Assembly (NCBI RefSeq): GCF_020164495.1 | Contig: NZ_JAIQYZ010000001.1 | Span: 682,001 to 746,000, forward strand | DNA length: 64,000 bases | Direction: 5' to 3' | Source: Psychroflexus lacisalsi | GTDB taxonomy: Bacteria > Bacteroidota > Bacteroidia > Flavobacteriales > Flavobacteriaceae | The notes under the pieces: model-generated | Seen by the model: only the letters and a program-made list of their open reading frames with translations | Databases searched by the model: none | What the model was told of the DNA's origin: nothing | Position numbers and translations under genes: made by a program | Shown here: positions 26,365 to 33,190 of the stretch, piece after piece | Layout of the letters: the number at the start of each line of letters is the position of its first letter | Position numbering within the stretch: the stretch's first letter is position 1

Positions 26365-27690
26365 ATGAGTGAAAAAGCTACAGAGTTTAAACTTCCTAAA
26401 ATGGGAGAAAGTATTACTGAAGGAACTATTCTGAACTGGATGATGAGCGAAGGAGATATTTTTCAAGAAGGTGATATTTTAGTAGAAGTAGGGACAGATA
26501 AAGTGGACAATGAAGTACCTGCCCCATTTTCTGGGAGACTTATCGAGAAGAAGTATCAAGCCAATGAAATAGTTAAAATTGGTGAAGCAATTGCAATAAT
26601 TGAAGCCATAGATGAAGAGGAATCAAATTCAGAAGTAAAGACTAAAAAGGAAATTAAACCAGAAGTAAAAAAAGCTTCAACAACAAACTCTCAACCAGAA
26701 AAACCAAAATCACAACTTAGTAAAACATCAAAAAATGTTTCTAAAGTAGAGTGGAAGCCAAGTGATAGAGGAAATCAGTTTTATTCTCCGTTAGTTGAAA
26801 AAATTGCCAGAAATTACCACATCAGTTATGAGGAATTAGCGAGAATTCCAGCTTCTGGAGCTAACAACCGACTCAAAAAATCTGATATTTTTAATTACAT
26901 AGAACAAGGCAGGCCCGCCCAGTTTGCTCAACCTGAATCAACACAAAAACCCTCTGGATTTCAAGTTCCCGATTTAAAATTTAATAAGGGAGAAGGGAAG
27001 CGAATTGAAATGGACAGGATGCGACAAATGATTGCTGACCATATGGTGTTTTCAAAACACACTTCACCTCACGTCACTGCTTATGTAGAAGCAGATTTGA
27101 CCAATTTGGTTAACTGGAGAAACAAGAATAAGGTGAAATTTCAGAAGGAAAACGGTGAGAAACTGACGTTTACGCCACTTTTTATTCAGGCGGTGACCAA
27201 AGCGATTCAGGATTTCCCTATGATCAATTCGTCTTTGGATGGAAACGAGATCATTGTGAAAGATAACATTCATATCGGTATAGCTACTGCTTTGCCTAGC
27301 GGAAATTTGATTGTTCCTGTAGTAAGAAATTCAGATCAAAAAGACCTAAAAACTTTAGCGAAAGATGTTAATGGTTTAGTCGCAAAAGCTCGAGATAACA
27401 AATTAACTAGCGAAGAAACCAAAGGCAGTACGTTTACGATTTCAAACGTGGGTACTTTCGGAAGTTTGATGGGAACTCCAATTATCAATCAACCGGAAGC
27501 AGCGATTTTAGCAACGGGAATTATCAAAAAACGGGCTGAGGTCATCGAATACGAAGACGGCGATAAAATAGAAATCCGACAAATGATGTATTTGTCACTC
27601 TCCTTCGATCATCGGATTGTAGATGGATTTTTAGCCGGAAGTTTTCTGAGAAGGATAGCGGATTATTTGGAGGAAGAGATTAAGAATTAA
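26365..27690 (+). CDS. 2-oxoacid dehydrogenase E2 component (dihydrolipoamide acyltransferase)
   Basis: A 441-residue acyltransferase of a 2-oxoacid dehydrogenase complex. The N-terminal lipoyl domain has FKLPKMGESITEGTILNWMM and the lipoylated K46 in GTDKVDNEVP. A charged linker (residues about 90-135) and an E1/E3-binding domain (FYSPLVEKIARNYHISYEEL) follow. The C-terminal catalytic domain carries H416 and D420 in SFDHRIVDG. It is of the BCKDH type rather than the pyruvate type by overall layout. It belongs to the paaF transcription unit with the fused E1 at 28107; no E3 is nearby. Placement suggests it makes an acyl-CoA feeding the paa pathway. Confidence 0.92.
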   Translation: MSEKATEFKLPKMGESITEGTILNWMMSEGDIFQEGDILVEVGTDKVDNEVPAPFSGRLIEKKYQANEIVKIGEAIAIIEAIDEEESNSEVKTKKEIKPEVKKASTTNSQPEKPKSQLSKTSKNVSKVEWKPSDRGNQFYSPLVEKIARNYHISYEELARIPASGANNRLKKSDIFNYIEQGRPAQFAQPESTQKPSGFQVPDLKFNKGEGKRIEMDRMRQMIADHMVFSKHTSPHVTAYVEADLTNLVNWRNKNKVKFQKENGEKLTFTPLFIQAVTKAIQDFPMINSSLDGNEIIVKDNIHIGIATALPSGNLIVPVVRNSDQKDLKTLAKDVNGLVAKARDNKLTSEETKGSTFTISNVGTFGSLMGTPIINQPEAAILATGIIKKRAEVIEYEDGDKIEIRQMMYLSLSFDHRIVDGFLAGSFLRRIADYLEEEIKN

Positions 27691-28101
27691 AAATTTTAAA
27701 TCATCAAAACTTAACTATTCTGTAATGAAGTCAAACATAGTTAAAGATAAAAGCTTTGAGTTTTCTCTTAAAATTATCTTGCTATTCAAGACAATGCAGG
27801 ATCAAAAAGGATACATAATTTCAAAACAGATTCTTCGATGCGGGACAAGTATAGGAGTCAACATCGCAGAGTCTGAGGCAGCACAAAGTAGAAGCGATTT
27901 TGTACAGAAGTTGTCAATTGCATCTAAAGAAGCAAGAGAAACTATTTACTGGCTTCAACTTCTGGATAAAAGTGAATTGGTTGATGTTGAAGTGAATACT
28001 CGTATTGATGACTGCAATGAGATTATTCGCTTGTTGACTTCAATTATTAAAACAATCAAATCTAAATTATGAATTAAAAATTCATAATTAAAAATTCATA
28101 A
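27685..28101 (+). mobile_element. Putative repeat-bracketed S23 cassette 4 (between E2 and E1)
   Basis: The left edge holds AATTAAAAATTTTAAATCAT (27687-27706), and the right edge holds AATTATGAAT (28065-28074) and ATTCATAATT (28080-28089), a perfect 10-base palindrome with a five-base loop, then a further AAAAATTCAT unit. Both sides share AATTAAAAATT. The S23 gene at 27725-28072 lies between, and its stop codon is inside the right palindrome. The repeat type is distinct from cassettes 1-3 but similar to the tract inside E1 at 28517. Confidence 0.4.
27725..28072 (+). CDS. Four-helix-bundle protein (S23/IVP family), copy 4
   Basis: A 115-residue all-alpha protein of the same subgroup as copy 1. 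It shows ISKQILRCGTSIGVNIAESE, AAQSRSDFVQKLSIASKEAR and ETIYWLQLLDKSEL, then a final helix (CNEIIRLLTSIIKTIKSKL). SIGVNIAES with the SDF-x5-IA-KE pattern is diagnostic. It separates the E2 and E1 genes of one enzyme complex, which are normally adjacent. Function unknown; no catalytic residues are recognised. Confidence 0.88.
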   Translation: MKSNIVKDKSFEFSLKIILLFKTMQDQKGYIISKQILRCGTSIGVNIAESEAAQSRSDFVQKLSIASKEARETIYWLQLLDKSELVDVEVNTRIDDCNEIIRLLTSIIKTIKSKL

Positions 28102-28106
28102 GAAAT

Positions 28107-30161
28107 ATGATTTCAAAAAATATATTCAAAAAAGCCTTTCAAAATTTAGTCACTGCGAAAGCGATGACAGAACTTTACGAGGATAATTTCAAAGTAGTAT
28201 CCAAATACGTGCATGCGACTTCTCGAGGACATGAAGTGATACAAACTGCGGTAGGAATGCAATTGAAACCACAGGATTATGTGTATCCGTATTATCGTGA
28301 TGACTCGATTCTGCTGGCGATTGGCATGCAGCCTAAAGATTTGATGTTACAGCTTTTAGCTAAAAAAGATGATCCCTTTTCGGCAGGACGTACCTATTAC
28401 TCTCACCCTAGTCTTAATGAGGAAGATAAACCCAAAATTCCACATCAAAGTTCAGCGACAGGTATGCAGGCTATTCCTGCTACTGGCGCGGCGATGGGCC
28501 TTAAGTACAAAGAAAATAATTCACAATTCAAAATTAATAATTCAGAATTACCAATAATTGTTTGCTCCCTTGGTGATGCCTCTATGACAGAAGGTGAAAT
28601 TGCAGAAGCCTTGCAAATGGCTGCACTTAAGCAATTGCCGATTATTTATGTAGTGCAAGACAATGAGTGGGATATTTCAGCTAGTGCGGAAGAAACCAGG
28701 GCTCAAGATGCTTTTCAGTATGCCAAAGGTTTTCATGGTTTGGAAGCCATTAGCATTGATGGAACAGATTTTATCGAATCTTACAGTGAATTTGAAAAAG
28801 TTCTGGAGACTGTGAGAACTGAGCGTAGACCGTTTTTGGTGCATGCTAAGTGTCCACTTCTCAATCATCATACTTCGGGTGTAAGAATGGAATTTTATAG
28901 AGATGATCTCGAGGAGTCTAAAATAAGAGATCCCTATCCGAAAATAAAACAACAACTTCTTGATAATGGCTTTACTGAAGACGAATTGGAAGCTATTGAA
29001 AAAGCTGCCAAAGCAGTTGTGAAAAAAGAATATCAGGAAGCATTGCAAGCTGAAGATCCAAAGCCAGAAGATCTGTTTACGCATGATTTTGCTCCAACCC
29101 CGATTATTGAAGAACAAGGTGATCGCTCCCCGGAAGGAGCCGAAAAAGTGGTCATGGTCGATTGTGCCCTGTTTGCTATTGAAGAGTTGATGACAAAATA
29201 CAAAGAATGTTTACTCTACGGTCAGGATGTGGGCGGTAGGTTAGGAGGTGTGTTTCGTGAAGCAGCTACATTGGCTCAGAAATTCGGAGATCATCGGGTA
29301 TTTAACACGCCAATTCAGGAAGCATTTATCGTGGGTTCAACTGTTGGTATGTCTGCCGTTGGTCTCAAACCAATCGTTGAGGTTCAGTTTGCAGATTATA
29401 TCTGGCCAGGGCTAAATCAGTTGTTTACAGAAGTGAGTCGCAGTTGTTATTTGTCCAACGGGAAATGGCCAGTATCCATGATTTTGCGTGTACCTATCGG
29501 GGCATACGGTAGCGGTGGTCCCTACCATTCCTCTTCAGTGGAAAGTGTAGTTACTAACATACGCGGACTCAAAATAGCTTATCCTAGTAACGGTGCAGAT
29601 CTCAAAGGTCTTATGAAAGCTGCTTACCACGATCCAAATCCAGTGGTTATTTTTGAACACAAAGGATTGTACTGGAGTAAAGTCCCTGGTACCAAAGGAG
29701 CCACTAGCATAGAACCGTCAGAAGATTATGTGCTTCCATTCGGAAAAGCCTGGGTGTTGCAGGAAATCTGGCCTCAAGACGACAAGGAAACACTAAGTAT
29801 CATCACTTACGGAATGGGCGTGCACTGGGCAATGAATGCCTCACAAGAACTTGGTTTGCAAGACCAAATTGAAGTTGTAGACCTTAGAACATTGCATCCT
29901 TTAGACGAAGAAACCATCATGAAATCTGTCAAAAAGTGTAAGAAATGTCTGGTCGTGACTGAGGAGCCATCCGATAATACATTTGCCAGAGCCTTGAGCG
30001 GGAAGATTCAAGAGGAATGTTTCCAATACCTCGACGCTCCTGTGATGACTATCGGTTCCGAAAATATGCCGGCTATTCCCCTCAATTCCATTTTGGAAGA
30101 AACCATGATTCCAAGTACAGAAAAGGTAAAAGCCAAAATAAAAGATGTTTTAGATTACTAA
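28107..30161 (+). CDS. 2-oxoacid dehydrogenase E1, fused alpha and beta subunits
   Basis: A 684-residue thiamine-diphosphate enzyme that decarboxylates a 2-oxoacid and loads the acyl group on E2. The alpha half (about 1-330) has YPYYRDDSILLAIGMQPKDL and CSLGDASMTEGEIAEALQMA (ThDP site). The beta half (about 345-684) has YGQDVGGRLGGVFREAATLA, FNTPIQEAFIVGSTVGMSAV and VEVQFADYIWPGLNQL. The fused layout is normal for Bacteroidota BCKDH-type E1. Residues about 137-148 (NNSQFKINNSEL) are encoded by an AATTCA repeat tract inserted in frame. Branched-chain and aryl 2-oxoacids are both possible substrates; phenylpyruvate is suggested by the context. Confidence 0.92.
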   Translation: MISKNIFKKAFQNLVTAKAMTELYEDNFKVVSKYVHATSRGHEVIQTAVGMQLKPQDYVYPYYRDDSILLAIGMQPKDLMLQLLAKKDDPFSAGRTYYSHPSLNEEDKPKIPHQSSATGMQAIPATGAAMGLKYKENNSQFKINNSELPIIVCSLGDASMTEGEIAEALQMAALKQLPIIYVVQDNEWDISASAEETRAQDAFQYAKGFHGLEAISIDGTDFIESYSEFEKVLETVRTERRPFLVHAKCPLLNHHTSGVRMEFYRDDLEESKIRDPYPKIKQQLLDNGFTEDELEAIEKAAKAVVKKEYQEALQAEDPKPEDLFTHDFAPTPIIEEQGDRSPEGAEKVVMVDCALFAIEELMTKYKECLLYGQDVGGRLGGVFREAATLAQKFGDHRVFNTPIQEAFIVGSTVGMSAVGLKPIVEVQFADYIWPGLNQLFTEVSRSCYLSNGKWPVSMILRVPIGAYGSGGPYHSSSVESVVTNIRGLKIAYPSNGADLKGLMKAAYHDPNPVVIFEHKGLYWSKVPGTKGATSIEPSEDYVLPFGKAWVLQEIWPQDDKETLSIITYGMGVHWAMNASQELGLQDQIEVVDLRTLHPLDEETIMKSVKKCKKCLVVTEEPSDNTFARALSGKIQEECFQYLDAPVMTIGSENMPAIPLNSILEETMIPSTEKVKAKIKDVLDY
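28517..28550 (+). repeat. AATTCA repeat tract inside the E1 coding sequence
   Basis: The tract starts with AATTCACAATTCAAAATTAA at 28518 and continues TAATTCAGAATTA to 28550. It is made of the same AATTCA/AATTAT units as the flanks of S23 cassette 4 and encodes a low-complexity loop (NNSQFKINNSEL) just before the conserved CSLGDAS block. The reading frame is kept. The loop is absent from the E1 consensus I know at this point. Confidence 0.55.
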
Positions 30162-30173
30162 TAATTTGGGCGT

Positions 30174-30253
30174 GACCCCTCTCTCCCCAAAGCCTTGGGA
30201 TCGGGAGGGGTCGGGCTGCCCGTTTCAATCCCCCCCCCCTAAGCCTTAGGGGT
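30174..30253. repeat. GC-rich hairpin repeats downstream of the E1 gene
   Basis: GACCCCTC (30174-30181) pairs with GAGGGGTC (30205-30212) around CCCCAAAGCCTTGGGA. A second hairpin, CCCCTAAGCCTTAGGGG, lies at 30237-30253, and CGGGCTGCCCG is between them. Core and spacing match the element at 14617-14684, although no gene is shared. Possible roles are transcription termination or mRNA 3'-end protection. Confidence 0.65.
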
Positions 30254-30430
30254 GCGGGATTTCCACTCGCATCCCTCACGCAAGGCTTTCTCGAAAGATT
30301 TACCATAAATCAAAATAGGTGGATTGATTTGAACCCTAGAGTTTAAGTTCGTGATAAATTCTCCTAGGTTTTTCGATTGATTCTAAAAATAGGATTTGTT
30401 CTATTCCTGTGAAATAATCCCTGGCACATA

Positions 30431-30471
30431 GGGATAGAACGGAAAGCGCGAAACTCCCAAAGCCTTGGGGG
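30431..30471. repeat. GGAAAGCGCG plus hairpin repeat unit
   Basis: GGGATAGAACGGAAAGCGCG (30431-30450) is followed at 30454-30471 by CTCCCAAAGCCTTGGGGG, a hairpin. The first part matches the GGAAAGCC repeats at 18226 and 18331, and the second matches the hairpin family at 14617 and 30185. This shows that both motifs belong to one composite intergenic repeat. Confidence 0.6.
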
Positions 30472-30545
30472 CGTACTTGTAGTGATAGCCTGGTTATGCC
30501 CTTAATAATTATCGATAAGCAAATTAAAAATCAGCTGACGTTTGC

Positions 30546-31367
30546 TTATTTGGTTTTGATGCTTTTGTTGAATGGAATTTTTAATTGGTATAAAATATCT
30601 TCATCCTTGATGTCATCGACGATATCTAATCCATATTGAATTTTGCTGGTGTCGTCGTACATATACGTCCCAAATAGCCTGTCCCAAACGGAAAACATAT
30701 TCCCATAGTTGGTATCTGTCCAGGGCAATTCTTTATGGTGATGGAACTTGTGTAGGTTTGGAGTTACAAAAAGGTAACTTAGAATTTTATCTATTTTGCC
30801 AAGATTGATATTAGCGTGAGTGAAATACGTAAAAAACACACTTAGAATTCTATAGAAAAGGTAATAGGCGATAGGCATTCCCATAATCAATACGGCGATG
30901 AGGGCAAATGTTTCTCTTATGGTAAAGTCAAACGGATGGTGTCTTGTTCCTGTGGTGACATCTACTTTGGTATCGCTATGGTGGATGATGTGGAGTCGCC
31001 ACATCCATTTGACTTTGTGCAGCAAATAATGTACTCCATATTGTGCTATAAAGTCTAAAGCGAGCAGGGCTAATAGTAATTCGACAACAATCGGTAAATC
31101 AATGCTATTTAACAAACCAAACTGGTTGACCTCTATCCAATAAAAAACTCCAAGTGTTAGTGCTCCAAACCCAACATTGATGATTATTGTAAATAAAAGG
31201 AATATGAAGTTGACTCCAGCGTGTTTTATTTTCTTGTATTTTGCTACCGATAACGTATAATAACCTTCTAATATCCAAAAGACTCCTAAAATTCCAACCA
31301 CCCAACCTAGCTTCATCCAAATTGGCATTTCTTCAAAAAAAGTTAGAAATTCTGTCATTTTCATCAT
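30546..31367 (-). CDS. Sterol desaturase / fatty acid hydroxylase family protein
   Basis: A 273-residue integral membrane di-iron enzyme with four or more hydrophobic helices. The histidine clusters HYLLHKVKWMWRLHIIHHSD and TPNLHKFHHHKELPWTD, with TNYGNMFSVWDRLFGTY after the last cluster, define the family. It probably hydroxylates or desaturates a lipid such as a carotenoid, sterol-like or fatty acid chain; the substrate is not evident. It is monocistronic by appearance, and a terminator-like hairpin overlaps its stop. Confidence 0.92.
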   Translation of the reverse strand: MMKMTEFLTFFEEMPIWMKLGWVVGILGVFWILEGYYTLSVAKYKKIKHAGVNFIFLLFTIIINVGFGALTLGVFYWIEVNQFGLLNSIDLPIVVELLLALLALDFIAQYGVHYLLHKVKWMWRLHIIHHSDTKVDVTTGTRHHPFDFTIRETFALIAVLIMGMPIAYYLFYRILSVFFTYFTHANINLGKIDKILSYLFVTPNLHKFHHHKELPWTDTNYGNMFSVWDRLFGTYMYDDTSKIQYGLDIVDDIKDEDILYQLKIPFNKSIKTK

Positions 31368-31459
31368 TATTTTGAAACTAAATTTAGAAAAAAATTTTCA
31401 GACTTGGTGTATTAGTAAAATTTAAAATGATCGGTCTACAAGGTTTAAAATAATTTGAA

Positions 31460-31485
31460 ACAAAAAGCCCCGAATTAACGAGGCT
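31460..31485 (-). terminator. Terminator after the FNR-like gene
   Basis: Read on the minus strand, AGCCTCG-TTAATT-CGGGGCT forms a stem with one G-A mismatch, followed by TTTTTG. It is 28 bases after the stop of the gene at 31513. Confidence 0.65.
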
Positions 31486-31512
31486 GATTATGATAATACT
31501 GAATGTTTTAAT

Positions 31513-32178
31513 TTATTCTTCCATAATGATGTTTTCATCATCTACACCTAATTCTTTAAGGTCTTTTACAACACTTTCGATCATTGGATCTGGACCACAT
31601 ATGTAGAATTTTTGTTGTAAATTAAAGATGTGCTTTTTCAAGAATGTTTGATCTATTTGCCCGTGTTCATGTTCCTCTGTTTTTTCTCTTGATAGAATAT
31701 TTATAAAATTGCTTCCAAGCATTTGCTCTAATTCATCCTTCAAAATAATATCTTCTTTGGTTTTATTGGCAAAGATGAGTTTATTATTTTCATTCTTATC
31801 ACCATATTTATTCCTATTTCTCAGGATTGCAATTAGGGGGGTTAAACCTGCACCACCAGCTATAAATGTTCCTTCTTCTCTAAAATAAATATTACCAAAG
31901 ACATCGGTTTGCAGCAATTCATCACCTGCTTTTAAGTCTAACAACTTTTCTGTGACTCCGTTGTGGTCGGGATAAGTTTTGATGACAAATTCCAAATGAT
32001 CATTCTCTGGAAGACTGGTGAATGTGAAAGGTCTGCCCTCATCTTTCCAGCCCTCTTGATTGATAAAAAGTTCTGTAGCCTGACCAGGTTTAAATTCTAA
32101 ATCAGAGGGTTTACTAGTTCTGATTTGTAAAACGTCAGGTGTAATTTTTTCGATGTGAGTAATTTTTAAAGTATTCAT
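31513..32178 (-). CDS. FAD/NAD(P)-binding ferredoxin--NADP reductase-like oxidoreductase
   Basis: A 221-residue flavoprotein of the FNR superfamily. FKPGQATELFINQEGWKDEG and RPFTFTSLP (FAD-binding RxxS/T-type motif) are in the N-terminal barrel. GTFIAGGAGLTPLIAILRNR and FYICGPDPMIESV are the nucleotide-binding blocks. No ferredoxin domain is attached, so it should reduce a separate protein such as a ferredoxin, flavodoxin or globin. It has its own terminator at 31460. The partner cannot be named from the context. Confidence 0.87.
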   Translation of the reverse strand: MNTLKITHIEKITPDVLQIRTSKPSDLEFKPGQATELFINQEGWKDEGRPFTFTSLPENDHLEFVIKTYPDHNGVTEKLLDLKAGDELLQTDVFGNIYFREEGTFIAGGAGLTPLIAILRNRNKYGDKNENNKLIFANKTKEDIILKDELEQMLGSNFINILSREKTEEHEHGQIDQTFLKKHIFNLQQKFYICGPDPMIESVVKDLKELGVDDENIIMEE

Positions 32179-32325
32179 TTTTTATTTTAAATTTAAAGAA
32201 GGAATAAGTTTTATCTATGGCGATTAAGAATATAAGTTTCAATTTTTAACAATTTGAATCGAATGCCAAAAACTGATTGATTATAAGTATTAATAATTAT
32301 CTTATCCAAAAATATAATTCAGAAT

Positions 32326-33171
32326 ATGGATACATCATTTATTGACTCAATTAAGAGTTTTTTTAAAGAAACACTTGTGAGTTTAGGGCCTAAGCTTTTG
32401 TATTCGATAATAGTGTTTATACTGGGAATGCTCATCATTAAATTAATTATGAGACTCTTGAAAGCAACTTTAAAAAAATCAAAAGTTGAATTGTCCCTCA
32501 AGACCTTCGTAGAAAGTTTATCTGTTTTTATACTTTATGGGTTATTATTTACCCTTATCGGTTCTATTTTAGGAATAAAGGCAACGTCTTTCCTTGCTAT
32601 TTTTGGAGCAGCAGGAATAGCTATAGGTCTTGCTCTTCAAGGAAGCCTTGCTAATTTTGCAGGTGGTGTTTTGATTTTAGTCTTCAAACCTTTTAAAGCC
32701 GGAGATTTAATTGCTGTTAATCAACATAAAGGGCATGTGGTGAAGGTTGACATTCTTTACACGAGAATTAAAACGTTCGATGGAAGAATTATAACAATGC
32801 CTAATGGTAATGTAGCAAATAGTGACGTTGATAACCGAACAATGGAACCTACTAGGCGAATAGATTTAGAACTGCGATTCACTTATAAAACCGATATTGA
32901 TCAAATACGAGAGGTTGTTTTGAAAGCTTTGAAATCTCATAAGCAAATTGAGACCGATCCCGAGCCAGATGTTTGGTTGGAAGAATTTCTTGAATCTGAA
33001 ATGCGTATTGTAGCAAGATGTTGGGTAGACTCACAATTATATTGGCCTGTGTTCTGGGAACAGATGGAATCTGTAAAGAAATCTCTTGACATAGCAGGCC
33101 TAGAAATATCAATGCCACAAAGGGTTGTTTACCAAGGAGGAGATTATATTATAAAAGAAAAAAATCAATAA
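32326..33171 (+). CDS. Small-conductance mechanosensitive channel (MscS family)
   Basis: A 281-residue inner-membrane channel that releases solutes on hypo-osmotic shock. There are three hydrophobic helices: residues about 17-43, 60-85 and the pore-lining TM3. TM3 shows the Gly/Ala packing pattern of MscS, FGAAGIAIGLALQGSLANFA. The beta domain follows with FKAGDLIAVNQHKGHVVKVD, then TMPNGNVANSDVDN. Length equals that of E. coli MscS. Its stop codon is part of a perfect 32-base palindrome shared with the convergent aminotransferase gene. Confidence 0.95.
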   Translation: MDTSFIDSIKSFFKETLVSLGPKLLYSIIVFILGMLIIKLIMRLLKATLKKSKVELSLKTFVESLSVFILYGLLFTLIGSILGIKATSFLAIFGAAGIAIGLALQGSLANFAGGVLILVFKPFKAGDLIAVNQHKGHVVKVDILYTRIKTFDGRIITMPNGNVANSDVDNRTMEPTRRIDLELRFTYKTDIDQIREVVLKALKSHKQIETDPEPDVWLEEFLESEMRIVARCWVDSQLYWPVFWEQMESVKKSLDIAGLEISMPQRVVYQGGDYIIKEKNQ

Positions 33172-33190
33172 GTTAACTTATTGATTTTTT
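33159..33190. terminator. Perfect 32-base palindrome, bidirectional terminator formed by two coding 3' ends
   Basis: AAAAAATCAATAAGTT (33159-33174) and AACTTATTGATTTTTT (33175-33190) are exact reverse complements with no loop base. The arms include the stop codons of both convergent genes (33169-33171 plus, 33173-33175 minus) and their last few sense codons. The U-run on either strand fits intrinsic termination in both directions. Confidence 0.8.

Larger units (their letters stand above)
30162..30545. other. Gene-free interval with dispersed intergenic repeats
   Basis: This 384-base interval between the E1 gene (plus) and the sterol desaturase gene (minus) holds no plausible gene. It contains the GC-rich hairpins at 30174-30253 and 30455-30471, the GGAAAGCGCG motif at 30441-30450, and a run of ten or more C at 30230-30239. 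A hairpin ATAAGCAAA / TTTGCTTAT (30515-30523 and 30541-30549) overlaps the end of the minus-strand gene and could be part of its terminator. Confidence 0.7.

Noticed and set aside
15640-28101. S23 genes as parts of a diversity-generating retroelement
   Set aside because: Avd is a related protein, but no reverse transcriptase and no template/variable repeat pair was found in the window.
15640-28101. S23 genes as true 23S rRNA intervening sequences
   Set aside because: There is no rRNA in the window; the genes lie between protein-coding cistrons.
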